DNA of 64,000 bases from the NCBI GenBank assembly GCA_905214925.1, contig CAJMOB010000007.1:70627-134626 (forward strand), given 5' to 3'. Positions 52,894 to 62,300 of the stretch are shown here, in pieces. The notes beneath the pieces were generated by a model. That model was not told the DNA's origin, did no database searches, and saw only the letters and a program-made list of their open reading frames with translations. The translations under genes were made by a program, and so were the position numbers. How positions within the stretch are numbered: the first letter of the stretch is position 1; the number at the start of each line of letters is the position of its first letter. Source of the DNA: Scybalomonas sp905214925. Lineage in GTDB: Bacteria; Bacillota; Clostridia; Lachnospirales; Lachnospiraceae.

Positions 52894-55221
52894 ATGAAGC
52901 GAAATAACCAAAAACAGGTGAGAAGAGAAACAAAAAGAGAGTTTGTGGCAGAACAGGATTTTATGGGGACAAGCACCCGTATGTTTTTAGGGATTTTAAC
53001 AGGCCTTTGTAATTTTTCAGGAATTAATCCATTAGGGCCCTCTTTTTTTATGGCGGTGGGAGGAAAGCTCATGGAGAAAGTGGTGCTTTTTATCTGCATT
53101 ATAGGAGGTATTTTTATTCGCTTAGGAACAGAACAGGCGATTCGATATGCTTGTATTATGGGAACGGCCTATATCATTGATAAAATGATGGAAGGGCTTC
53201 ATATGGAGTCCATACATAAAAAATCTGGAATTATGGGAATTGTAGTAGCAGGAGTCACGTTGATCCGATTGCTTTGGACGATAGATGATGGAAATGTCAT
53301 TCTTAGTGCGGTGACAGAAGGAGCGATTTGCACCGGATTAGTTATTTTAGTTAATAAGGCTATGGAATATGAGAACCATCGTCATGAAAAAATTGAACAA
53401 GAAGAATTAATGGGATGGATCTTGCTATGCGCTGGTATTTTATACGGAGTAACGATACCAAATCAATGGGAATTGCTTATAAAACAAGGGGCTGTGTTAT
53501 TTTGTATTCTCTATAGCTCTTATCGATTCGGAATGGCAGAGGGAACATTATTTGGTATGATTTTAGGAGGGACACTTTATTATTGTGGTTATCCTATGGA
53601 GTCATTATTTCAAGGGATTGCCCTCTATGCCTTATTTGGAATTGGATCTGGTATTTTGAGAAAAGCAGGACGACTTGGAAGTATGCTTGGAATGGCATTT
53701 GTGTTTGGAATTTTTCTATGGGAGACTAATGGTTGGGAAAGTGGGGCTTGGAAAGGGCTTGTTCTTTCTATGACATTTTTTCTTGCTTTACCCAGAACCT
53801 TTCTACTACAAGCGAAACCGCAACAAAAGAGCGAATCAATGGAAGAGATGATATGGTTACAGACGAGAAATCAGTTAAGAGATTTTTCAGAGGCTTTTCG
53901 AAGAATTCGGACAACCTTAGTGAGTGTGCCAGAACAATGGCAGGGAGAACAACAAAGACAGAAAATTTTAGAGCATACGGTTCAAAAGGTGTGCCAAGGC
54001 TGTGAATATAATGGATATTGCTGGGATAAAGAAGCAAGGCTTGCCTATGAGGAGGCAGGAGCTGTTTTAGAATTGGCAGAACAAAATGGAACAGTTGAAA
54101 ATTTATCCCAATACCCTTTTTTTAGCCATTGTTTAAAACAAGAAGCCTTTTTGTCGGAAGTTCAACATGGATATGAAATGAACAAGCTAGAAATGCTCTA
54201 TAATGAGCGAATTATTGAAGGAAGAGAAGCTATGGCAGGGCAATTTCAGCAGATCTCAAATATGATTGAAGATCTCTTTCATGTGACTCATGAGTCTGTG
54301 GTCATTCCGCAAAAAGTGCAGATGAGAATTGTAGAGGAATTGAAAAAAAATCATGTGCAAATATCAGAGATTCTTGGTGTGGAAAATCAAGAGGGAAGAA
54401 AAGAAATTTATGTGACTGTCCACTCTGAAAAAGGAAGGATGCTCACAGTGAGAGAATTGGCAAGATGTTTATCAAAAGCCCTTGGATATCGTGTGCGTAG
54501 TAAGAGTGGGAATCGTACCATTGTTGGAAAAGTGTCTCAAAGCTATGGATTTTTAGAAGAGGCTGATTTTTATTATTTGCAAGGAATGGCGAAAGTTAGC
54601 CGAAGAAGAGAGGATATCTCAGGGGATAATTTTTCAATTTTGGAATACGAACCTGGAAAACTTGCGATTATGTTAGCTGATGGTATGGGTAGTGGGCAAC
54701 ATGCCAACGATAAGAGCGAATTGTTAATAGAATTGCTAGAACGGTTACTAGAGGCTGGATTTTCAAAAGATGACTCTTTAAGATTATTAAATTCTGTGTT
54801 AGTTACTCCGATTTCAGAGGCAAATTTCTCTACTCTTGATCTTTGTATGGTAGATTTATATGAGGGAAATTGTGTCTTTTGTAAAGTAGGGGCAGCGTCC
54901 TCTTTTATTAAACGAGGAAATCAAGTAGAAATGATAGAAGGAGGAGCGATTCCAGTAGGAATTTTTCCTAATTTAGAATATAATTCCTATGAGTGGCAAA
55001 TACAAGATGGAGATATGATTTTTTTATTGTCAGATGGAGTGATGGAAGCGGTGCCAGCCGTTGACAAAGAAAAATTTATAGCAGATGAAATTTTAAAGCT
55101 TGATTTATTAAACCCTCAAGAAGCGGCCACAAAGTTAATGGCAAGGGTGCAGGAGTTAGGAGGGAGAAGGAATCGAGATGATATTACCATTTTGACAGTT
55201 GGAATATGGAAGCGAGAATAA
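52894..55221 (+). CDS. spoIIE: Stage II sporulation protein E phosphatase
   Basis: A PP2C-type membrane phosphatase that dephosphorylates SpoIIAA and so activates SigF in the forespore. About ten membrane helices fill residues 35-310; a linker with CQGCEYNGYC and a dimerising region follows; the phosphatase domain (about 560-770) has LADGMGSGQHAN and RRNRDDITILTV with the metal-binding aspartates. I prefer ATG 52894, after GGGGGTAG; an in-frame ATG at 52861 has no ribosome binding site. It has a Spo0A-type promoter. Confidence 0.95.
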   Translation: MKRNNQKQVRRETKREFVAEQDFMGTSTRMFLGILTGLCNFSGINPLGPSFFMAVGGKLMEKVVLFICIIGGIFIRLGTEQAIRYACIMGTAYIIDKMMEGLHMESIHKKSGIMGIVVAGVTLIRLLWTIDDGNVILSAVTEGAICTGLVILVNKAMEYENHRHEKIEQEELMGWILLCAGILYGVTIPNQWELLIKQGAVLFCILYSSYRFGMAEGTLFGMILGGTLYYCGYPMESLFQGIALYALFGIGSGILRKAGRLGSMLGMAFVFGIFLWETNGWESGAWKGLVLSMTFFLALPRTFLLQAKPQQKSESMEEMIWLQTRNQLRDFSEAFRRIRTTLVSVPEQWQGEQQRQKILEHTVQKVCQGCEYNGYCWDKEARLAYEEAGAVLELAEQNGTVENLSQYPFFSHCLKQEAFLSEVQHGYEMNKLEMLYNERIIEGREAMAGQFQQISNMIEDLFHVTHESVVIPQKVQMRIVEELKKNHVQISEILGVENQEGRKEIYVTVHSEKGRMLTVRELARCLSKALGYRVRSKSGNRTIVGKVSQSYGFLEEADFYYLQGMAKVSRRREDISGDNFSILEYEPGKLAIMLADGMGSGQHANDKSELLIELLERLLEAGFSKDDSLRLLNSVLVTPISEANFSTLDLCMVDLYEGNCVFCKVGAASSFIKRGNQVEMIEGGAIPVGIFPNLEYNSYEWQIQDGDMIFLLSDGVMEAVPAVDKEKFIADEILKLDLLNPQEAATKLMARVQELGGRRNRDDITILTVGIWKRE

Positions 55222-55341
55222 GAAAAAGGAAGTATGATATGACTTGTTATTTCAATAATATTTTAGTACAATGGATGAGAAGACGAATCACTATTAGAAA
55301 AAACTTAGAATGAAGAGAAATTGTAGGAAAAAGGAATTGAT

Positions 55342-56817
55342 ATGTACCATAGAGTGAAAAAATATTGCAAGCAACATAAAATGTTCGAACGAGGAAGCAA
55401 AATCATCGTAGGGGTGTCAGGAGGACCTGATTCCGTATGCCTATTAGATATGCTTTGTCGAATGAGAGAAGAAGAGGAAATTCAAGTATTGGCTGTCCAT
55501 ATTCATCATGGATTACGAGGAGCTTTTGCAGATCGAGATGAAGAGTTTACAAAGGAGTTATGTGAGCGTTTAAGAGTACCTTATTATTGCTTTCATGAAA
55601 ATGTAAATGAGCGAGCAAAACTTCAAAAATTGAGTGTAGAAGAGGCGGGAAGACTCTGCCGTTATGAGCGAATGGAACAGGTGAGAAAAGAGACAGATGC
55701 AAATGTGATTGCAGTAGCGCATCATGAAAATGATCAAGCGGAAACAGTGCTTTTTCATCTTGTACGGGGAAGTGGTTTAGAAGGTCTTTGCGGAATTTTG
55801 CCAAAAAGAGATCGTATTATAAGACCACTTCTTTGTCTAACAAGAGAAGAAGTGCTTTTTTATCTTACAAAGAGAAATCTTTCTTATGAACTTGATGAGA
55901 CAAATGAAGAGACGATATACACGAGAAATAAAATTAGAAATCAATGGATACCGATGCTTAACGAAGTGAATGAAGAGGCAGTTTCTCATATTGGAACTAC
56001 CGCAAGACTTTTACAAGGGGTAACAGAATTTCTAAAGGAAACTTGTGGGCAGTATTATGTCCAGTGTGTCAAAGAGGAAAAAAGAAAGATTATCATTGAG
56101 GAAGAGGAGATAAAAAAATACCATTGGTATATGCAATTAGAAGTTTTAAGAAAAGCCTTTATTCGTATTCTAGAAATGAAAGAAAAGAAGCAAGGAGGGA
56201 AGGAAGAGGTTAAGAAAGATATAAAGTCCATCCATATAGAGTCCTTAAAAGAATTATTAGAAGGAGAGACAGGAAGAGAAATTCATCTTCCAAAAGGAAT
56301 TGTAGCAAAGAAAGTTTATCAAAGCCTTCAATTGACGTGGGAAGATCAAAATAGGGCGCCAAGTTCTAGCTCTTTTTCTTATGAAATTGAACTGGGATTT
56401 AAAGGGAAAAAAGAAGTGATCATTGAGCCATCTGGGGATCGAATACGACTGGAGATTCAAGACATTTCACAGGAATTTTCTAGTCAGGAGAAAATTGCTC
56501 AAATAATTTCAAAAGATACCTACAAAAAAATGTTTGATTATGATAAGATTAAAGGTGGACTTCAACTGAGAACGAGGAAAAGCCAAGATAAGCTAACATT
56601 AAATGAAGAGGGCATGAAAAAATCTTTAAAGCGATATTTTATTGATGAAAAAATTCCAAGAGAGGAACGAGAGAAAGTTCCCGTCCTTTTAGACGAGCAA
56701 GGCGTTGTTTGGTTAATTGGCTATCGAATTGGAGCCCAATATAAAGTTGATACTACGACAAGAAGGATTCTACTTGTTGAATACGAGAAGAAGATAAAGG
56801 AGAAAGAAAATGAATAA
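55342..56817 (+). CDS. tilS: tRNA(Ile)-lysidine synthase
   Basis: It converts C34 of tRNA-Ile(CAT) to lysidine. The 491-aa protein has the PP-loop SGGPDSVCLLDML (about 28-40), the HHENDQAETVLFHLVRGSGLEGLCG stretch, and the TilS C-terminal domains (RLEIQDI and the IPREEREKVPVL motif near 430). Spacing to hpt is negative: hpt begins 8 bases before the tilS stop. The tilS-hpt-ftsH order is standard in Firmicutes. Confidence 0.95.
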   Translation: MYHRVKKYCKQHKMFERGSKIIVGVSGGPDSVCLLDMLCRMREEEEIQVLAVHIHHGLRGAFADRDEEFTKELCERLRVPYYCFHENVNERAKLQKLSVEEAGRLCRYERMEQVRKETDANVIAVAHHENDQAETVLFHLVRGSGLEGLCGILPKRDRIIRPLLCLTREEVLFYLTKRNLSYELDETNEETIYTRNKIRNQWIPMLNEVNEEAVSHIGTTARLLQGVTEFLKETCGQYYVQCVKEEKRKIIIEEEEIKKYHWYMQLEVLRKAFIRILEMKEKKQGGKEEVKKDIKSIHIESLKELLEGETGREIHLPKGIVAKKVYQSLQLTWEDQNRAPSSSSFSYEIELGFKGKKEVIIEPSGDRIRLEIQDISQEFSSQEKIAQIISKDTYKKMFDYDKIKGGLQLRTRKSQDKLTLNEEGMKKSLKRYFIDEKIPREEREKVPVLLDEQGVVWLIGYRIGAQYKVDTTTRRILLVEYEKKIKEKENE

Positions 56818-57328
56818 AATTCGTGTAATGATCTCAGAGGAGCAGTTAGATGCGAAAATTCGTGAGATGGGGGAACTCATCAGCAAAGAATATGAAGGAA
56901 AAGAAGTACATTTACTTTGTGTATTAAAAGGAAGCGTATTCTTTACTTGTGAACTTGCAAAAAGATTAACAGTTCCTGTTACAATGGACTTTATGTGTGT
57001 ATCAAGTTATGGAAATGAAAAATCATCTTCAGGCGTTGTTAAAATTACAAAAGATTTAGATGAAAATATCGAAGGAAAAGATGTTATTTTAGTGGAAGAT
57101 ATTATCGATTCTGGAAGAACTCTTAGCTATTTAATGCCAGTGTTAATGCAGAGAAAACCAAAGAGCTTAAAACTTTGTACATTGCTTGACAAACCAGATC
57201 GTAGAACTCACGATGTAACGGTAGACTATACAGGTTTTGAAATTCCAGATGAATTTGTTGTTGGTTATGGTCTTGATTATGCACAGCGTTACCGTAATCT
57301 TCCATATATTGGTGTTGTAGAAGAATAG
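56810..57328 (+). CDS. hpt: Hypoxanthine phosphoribosyltransferase
   Basis: A 172-aa purine salvage enzyme making IMP and GMP from hypoxanthine and guanine with PRPP. The PRPP motif is VILVEDIIDSGRTL, the base-binding end is YRNLPYIGVV. It overlaps tilS by 8 bases and precedes ftsH, the usual operon. Confidence 0.96.
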   Translation: MNKIRVMISEEQLDAKIREMGELISKEYEGKEVHLLCVLKGSVFFTCELAKRLTVPVTMDFMCVSSYGNEKSSSGVVKITKDLDENIEGKDVILVEDIIDSGRTLSYLMPVLMQRKPKSLKLCTLLDKPDRRTHDVTVDYTGFEIPDEFVVGYGLDYAQRYRNLPYIGVVEE

Positions 57329-57424
57329 TCTCTTGGAAGGGATAAAAAGAAGAAGTTTTACTTTTATCGTATAGAAAGTAAGATAAGAGAGAAAAAATAA
57401 ATTAAAAATGGAAGGAGAGAGAAA

Positions 57425-59287
57425 GTGAATAAGACAAAACGAAGCAATTGGGGCTTTTATTTATTTATCATCCTGATTATTGCTGTCACAATCTTTATTA
57501 GTGATATTTCAAAAAATCTGCGTTCAGGATATGAATTTTATAATTTTCAACAGGATGTCCAGCAAGAAAATGTGGCAAAAGTAACGGTAAGACCAAATCA
57601 GGAATCTGTTTCTGGTAAAATCGATGTAGAGTTAACAAATGGAGATAAGGAAAGTTTCTATTGGCCAGATACGAGAGAGGTTACCGATTATGCCTATGAT
57701 AATGGAATTGGTGATAAAGTAGTAGTACAGGATGAGGATCGTCCAAGTATTATTTTTAGCATTTTACCATATTTACTTGGATTTGGTGTTATTCTACTAT
57801 TATTCAATATGATGGCAGCTCAGTCAGGTGGTGGCAACAGCAAAATGATGAATTTTGGTAAAAGCCGTGCCAAAATGACAACAGGAGGGCAGACCAATGT
57901 GACATTTAACAATGTGGCAGGTCTTCATGAAGAAAAAGAAGAGTTAAAAGAAGTTGTAGATTTCTTAAGAAGCCCAGGAAAATATATGAACGTTGGAGCT
58001 AGAATTCCAAAAGGGGTTTTATTAGTAGGGCCTCCAGGAACTGGTAAGACATTATTAGCAAAGGCGGTTGCTGGAGAAGCTGGCGTTCCATTTTTTAGTA
58101 TTTCTGGATCAGATTTCGTGGAGATGTTTGTTGGTGTTGGTGCTTCCCGTGTTCGAGATTTATTCGAAGAAGGAAAGAAAAATGCCCCTTGTATTATTTT
58201 TATTGATGAAATTGACGCAGTGGCGAGAAGAAGAGGTGCAGGCCTTGGAGGCGGTCACGATGAGAGAGAACAGACATTAAATCAGCTTCTTGTAGAAATG
58301 GATGGTTTTGGTGTCAATGAAGGAATTATCGTGATGGCGGCTACAAACCGTGTTGATATTTTAGACCCAGCGATTTTAAGACCTGGACGTTTCGACCGTA
58401 AAGTAGCTGTTGGAAGACCAGATGTACGAGGAAGAGAAGAGATCTTACAAGTACATACAAAAGGAAAACCGTTAAGTGAAGATGTGAATTTAGAACAGAT
58501 TGCTCGAACAACTGCAGGATTTGCAGGAGCCGATCTTGAAAACTTAATGAATGAAGCCGCTATTTATGCCGCTCGTGATAATAGAAAATATATTAAGCAA
58601 GAAGATGTGGATAAAGCATTTATTAAAGTGGGAATTGGAGCAGAGAAAAAGAGTCGTCTTGTTCCAGAAAAAGAGAAACGAATTACTGCTTACCATGAGG
58701 CGGGACACGCGATTTTATTCCACTTACTCCCAGATGTAGGACCTGTTTATACTGTATCCATTATTCCAACAGGTGTTGGAGCGGCGGGATATACAATGCC
58801 GTTACCAGAAAATGATAATGTGTTTAACACAAAAAATAAAATGCTTCAAGACATTAAAGTAAGCCTTGGTGGAAGAATTGCAGAAGAATTAATTTTTGAT
58901 GATGTGACAACAGGAGCATCCCAAGATATTAAAATGGCTACGAAGACAGCAAGAGCTATGGTTGTTGAATACGGTATGTCTGATAAAATTGGTATGATTA
59001 ATTACGCAGATGGAGATAGTGATGAAGTCTTTATTGGAAGAGAAATTGGTCATCAGCGTTCTTATGGAGAAGCGGTGGCTACTGTAATCGATGAAGAAAT
59101 CCGAGCAATTGTTGATACTTGCTACGCAGATGCCAAAAAAATCTTAATGGATCATATAGATGTTCTTCATAAATGCGCGAATTTATTATTGGAAAAAGAA
59201 AGAATTGATCGAGAAGAATTTGAATCATTGTTCACAATGGGTAGTGATGGAGATGAATCAACAGTATCTCTTGTGAAAAATATATAG
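57425..59287 (+). CDS. ftsH: ATP-dependent zinc metalloprotease FtsH
   Basis: A 620-aa membrane AAA protease that degrades misfolded membrane proteins and regulators. Two membrane helices (about 10-27 and 112-130) flank the extracytoplasmic domain; Walker A GPPGTGKT lies near 200, the SRH region follows, and the zinc site is HEAGH near 425 with a third ligand Asp further on. GTG 57425 or its TTG/ATG neighbours: the annotated GTGAATAAGACAAAACG start follows GGAGAGAG. Confidence 0.96.
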   Translation: MNKTKRSNWGFYLFIILIIAVTIFISDISKNLRSGYEFYNFQQDVQQENVAKVTVRPNQESVSGKIDVELTNGDKESFYWPDTREVTDYAYDNGIGDKVVVQDEDRPSIIFSILPYLLGFGVILLLFNMMAAQSGGGNSKMMNFGKSRAKMTTGGQTNVTFNNVAGLHEEKEELKEVVDFLRSPGKYMNVGARIPKGVLLVGPPGTGKTLLAKAVAGEAGVPFFSISGSDFVEMFVGVGASRVRDLFEEGKKNAPCIIFIDEIDAVARRRGAGLGGGHDEREQTLNQLLVEMDGFGVNEGIIVMAATNRVDILDPAILRPGRFDRKVAVGRPDVRGREEILQVHTKGKPLSEDVNLEQIARTTAGFAGADLENLMNEAAIYAARDNRKYIKQEDVDKAFIKVGIGAEKKSRLVPEKEKRITAYHEAGHAILFHLLPDVGPVYTVSIIPTGVGAAGYTMPLPENDNVFNTKNKMLQDIKVSLGGRIAEELIFDDVTTGASQDIKMATKTARAMVVEYGMSDKIGMINYADGDSDEVFIGREIGHQRSYGEAVATVIDEEIRAIVDTCYADAKKILMDHIDVLHKCANLLLEKERIDREEFESLFTMGSDGDESTVSLVKNI

Positions 59288-59447
59288 TGAAAAAATGGCT
59301 ATATTCAAAACGCACAAAAAATGAAATCGAATTTTGTGAAGTTTGTGCACACTTAATTTGAAAAGTTGCTATAATAAAGAATGTAACCCCCCCCAATACA
59401 TTATATAGTTTTTGCTACACCCCATAAGTAACAAAAATACCTTCTCC

Positions 59448-59484
59448 AAAAAGGACAGCGTTCGGAAGCTGTCCTTTTTATTTT
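59448..59484 (+). terminator. Intrinsic terminator downstream of ftsH
   Basis: AAAAAGGACAGC and GCTGTCCTTTTT enclose an 8-base loop, followed by ATTTT. Confidence 0.9.
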
Positions 59485-59513
59485 GCGTAGAGGCAACGAG
59501 TCAAGCAGCGAAT
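59482..59513 (+). repeat. 32-bp perfect direct repeat, first copy
   Basis: It begins TTTGCGTAGAGG and ends AGCAGCGAAT, identical to 59610-59641. The two copies bracket repeat copy I. Confidence 0.9.
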
Positions 59514-59554
59514 TTAGAAAGATAAAAACGAAGTTTTAAATTTTTCTAAAATGA

Positions 59555-59613
59555 GATATTTGACGACTGCCTATGAACGTGAAAAGTCCGCAAAGCGCGC
59601 TTTTCATTGTTTG
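59555..59613 (+). repeat. Dispersed palindromic repeat, copy I
   Basis: It reads ATATTTGACGACTGCC, TATGAACGTGAAAAGTCCG, CAAAGCGCGCTTTTCATTG. It closely matches copies A and C and is framed by the 32-bp direct repeats. Confidence 0.65.
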
Positions 59614-59641
59614 CGTAGAGGCAACGAGTCAAGCAGCGAAT
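59610..59641 (+). repeat. 32-bp perfect direct repeat, second copy
   Basis: An exact copy of 59482-59513, 128 bases downstream. Weaker relatives of its GGCAACGAGTCAAGCAG part are seen at 50395-50410 and 63426-63443, each again next to a palindromic repeat. Confidence 0.9.
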
Positions 59642-59679
59642 AGCCCTATGAGAAATTTTTTCTCATAGGGCTTTTTTTT
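59642..59679 (+). terminator. Strong hairpin with T8 tract
   Basis: AGCCCTATGAGAAA and TTTCTCATAGGGCT (59642-59671) followed by T8. No gene is directly upstream except ftsH and the repeats, so it may end read-through or an RNA from the repeat region. Confidence 0.85.
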
Positions 59680-59926
59680 ATATGGTCGTGGCAAAGTGTG
59701 CATTGATAAAAGTAATTTAAAGTAGCGAAAAATATGCAACGCATACTTTGTCTTCCGATATAATAGATTAAATGAAATTATTGCCTTAAACATAAAAGAT
59801 ATGAGAATGTATAAATTTTCCAATTTATGTGAAAAATCATTGTGAAAAGAAATAGACTGTTATAAAATAGTAGTAAAAGAGTATTTTGGATAATAGTAAG
59901 AAGAAAAAGTAGGAGAGATGGATAGA

Positions 59927-62071
59927 ATGGATATGGATTTTTCATTTAGTGAATTAAATCAAAGTCAAAAAGTGCAACTGTATACAACTAGTATAAAACC
60001 AATGCTTAATGATTTAGCCCTTTTTTCTGATGGTTCTATCAGTTATCGTATCCCACAGGAACCTTCTATTGATGAAGATGTGCGTGTTCGTATACGGACA
60101 GAAAGAGAGAATGTGGAAACTGTTTTTCTTATTTATAAAAATGAAGGAATAGAACATAAAATCAAGGCATCAAAAGTGGAACACGATCGCCTCTTTGATT
60201 ACTATGAAGCTGTGATTCCAAGGAGTGAACATCAGACAGAGTATTATTTTGAAATCCATGCAGGGATGGCAACTTGTTATTATAACCGTCGTGGTGTTAT
60301 GGATGAGCCTATGGATTATTATAATTTTCGGATTTCCCCTGGTTATCATACTCCAGACTGGGCAAAAGGGGCTGTTATGTATCAGATCTATGTGGATCGA
60401 TTTTATAATGGCGATAGTACCAATGATGTAGAAGATAGAGAGTATTTTTACATTGGAGATTATAGTGTAAGAGTAAAGGATTGGAACAAATATCCTGCCT
60501 CTATGGGAGTGCGTGAGTTTTATGGCGGAGATTTAAAAGGAGTTATGGAAAAGCTAGATTATTTAAAAGATCTTGGTATCGAAGTTTTATACCTAAATCC
60601 TATTTTTGTGTCTCCATCCAATCACAAATATGATATTCAAGACTATGATTATGTGGATCCTCATTATGGAGTCATTGTCACCGGAGAAGGAGAATGCCTT
60701 CCTGATTGGGAAAAAGACAATACAAAAGCGACAAAATATATTGCTCGTGTTACAAAAAAAGAAAACTTAGAGGCTAGTAATGCCTTTTTTATAAAGCTTG
60801 TAGAGGAAATTCATAAGCGAGGAATGAGAATTATTCTGGATGGTGTGTTCAATCACTGTGGTTCTTTTAATAAATGGCTTGATAGAGAGCGTATTTATGA
60901 GCGTCAAGAAGGTTATGAAAAAGGCGCTTATGTAGATGAACATAGCCCTTATCGAGATTTTTTCCAGTTTTTTAATGAGAATGCATGGCCATATAATTCT
61001 TCTTATGACGGATGGTGGGGACATGATACGTTGCCAAAGTTAAATTATGAAGCATCGGATATGCTTTATGAATATATTATGGATATTGCCAAAAAATGGG
61101 TATCCCCACCTTATAATGTAGATGGTTGGCGTCTTGATGTAGCCGCAGATCTTGGACATTCGGGAGAATTTAATCATAAGTTTTGGAGAGATTTTCGAAA
61201 GGCAGTAAAAGAGGCAAATCCTGATGCCCTTATATTAGCCGAGCATTATGGGGATGCAGCTTCTTGGTTACAAGGGGATCAATGGGATACTGTCATGAAT
61301 TATGATGCGTTTATGGAGCCAGTTTCTTGGTTTTTAACAGGAATGGAAAAGCATAGTGATGAATATCGAGAAGATTTAAAAAATAACTATGATTCTTTTC
61401 AAGGGGCTATGACCCACCATATGTCAAGATTTCATACCCAATCATTGGAAGTGGCAATGAATGAGCTATCCAATCACGACCACTCTAGATTTTTGACGAG
61501 AACCAATGGAAGAGTTGGAAGAACGCAAACCGTTGGACCAGAATCTGCTAGTGATGGAATTCATAAAGGTATTTTTAAAGAGGCTGTTGTGATACAGATG
61601 ACGTGGGTTGGAGCACCTACTATTTATTATGGGGATGAATCAGGAGTTTGTGGTTGGACAGATCCTGATAATCGTAGAACGTATCCATGGGGACAAGAGG
61701 ATCAAGAATTAATTGCTTTTCACCGAGATATGATACGGATTCATAAATCGTCAAAGGCATGGAAACGAGGTTCTTTAAAGTTGCTTTATGGGGAGTATGG
61801 AGTTATTGTCTATAGCCGTTTTTTAGGAGAAGAAAAATATATCGTTATTATTAATAATCATTTTGAAGAAAAAGAGGTAAGCGTACCTGTTTGGCAGATT
61901 GGCGTTTTAGAAGAATACCAATTAGAGCGAATGATTGTAACAACAAAAGAGACTTATTCTATGGAAAAAGAGGTCTATGATGTTAATTCTGGTGAAGTAG
62001 TCATTAAAATGCTTCCAATTAGTGCCTGTATTTTAAAGGCAGAAAAGAAAAAGGGTAGAAAAGCAATATAA
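59927..62071 (+). CDS. GH13 alpha-glycosidase (neopullulanase/cyclomaltodextrinase-like)
   Basis: A 714-aa intracellular alpha-amylase-family enzyme: an N-terminal CBM34-like domain (about 15-140), then the TIM barrel with DVARDL-equivalent DGWRLDVAADL (nucleophile Asp), ILAEHYGDA (acid Glu) and LSNHDHSRF (third Asp). DGVFNHCG is conserved region I. LPKLNYEASDM, in the place of MPKLN, points to subfamily 20, which opens cyclodextrins, pullulan and starch fragments. No signal peptide. I chose ATG 59927, 11 bases after AGGAG; 59918 is too close to it. Confidence 0.88.
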   Translation: MDMDFSFSELNQSQKVQLYTTSIKPMLNDLALFSDGSISYRIPQEPSIDEDVRVRIRTERENVETVFLIYKNEGIEHKIKASKVEHDRLFDYYEAVIPRSEHQTEYYFEIHAGMATCYYNRRGVMDEPMDYYNFRISPGYHTPDWAKGAVMYQIYVDRFYNGDSTNDVEDREYFYIGDYSVRVKDWNKYPASMGVREFYGGDLKGVMEKLDYLKDLGIEVLYLNPIFVSPSNHKYDIQDYDYVDPHYGVIVTGEGECLPDWEKDNTKATKYIARVTKKENLEASNAFFIKLVEEIHKRGMRIILDGVFNHCGSFNKWLDRERIYERQEGYEKGAYVDEHSPYRDFFQFFNENAWPYNSSYDGWWGHDTLPKLNYEASDMLYEYIMDIAKKWVSPPYNVDGWRLDVAADLGHSGEFNHKFWRDFRKAVKEANPDALILAEHYGDAASWLQGDQWDTVMNYDAFMEPVSWFLTGMEKHSDEYREDLKNNYDSFQGAMTHHMSRFHTQSLEVAMNELSNHDHSRFLTRTNGRVGRTQTVGPESASDGIHKGIFKEAVVIQMTWVGAPTIYYGDESGVCGWTDPDNRRTYPWGQEDQELIAFHRDMIRIHKSSKAWKRGSLKLLYGEYGVIVYSRFLGEEKYIVIINNHFEEKEVSVPVWQIGVLEEYQLERMIVTTKETYSMEKEVYDVNSGEVVIKMLPISACILKAEKKKGRKAI

Positions 62072-62300
62072 GTGATAGGCATTAATAATAAAAGTTATAG
62101 TAAACCTCCTTTTCGATCTGTTTTTACTTATAATAATTTCATGGTGTAAGAAAGAAAAAACCATCTGGATTTGTGTTCACAGACACTATAATCTTTATTA
62201 CCATAAATTTTAGTATATTATAGTAAAAGAGCGAAGAAATATTGCGTGCTTTTTGTGTGTATGTTATGATGGTTATAAGATAAGGTGAGGTGAGTGTTTG

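Noticed and set aside
53733..54005. Plus-strand frame of 90 residues inside spoIIE
   Set aside because: Out-of-frame overlap with a well-conserved gene; no start signal.
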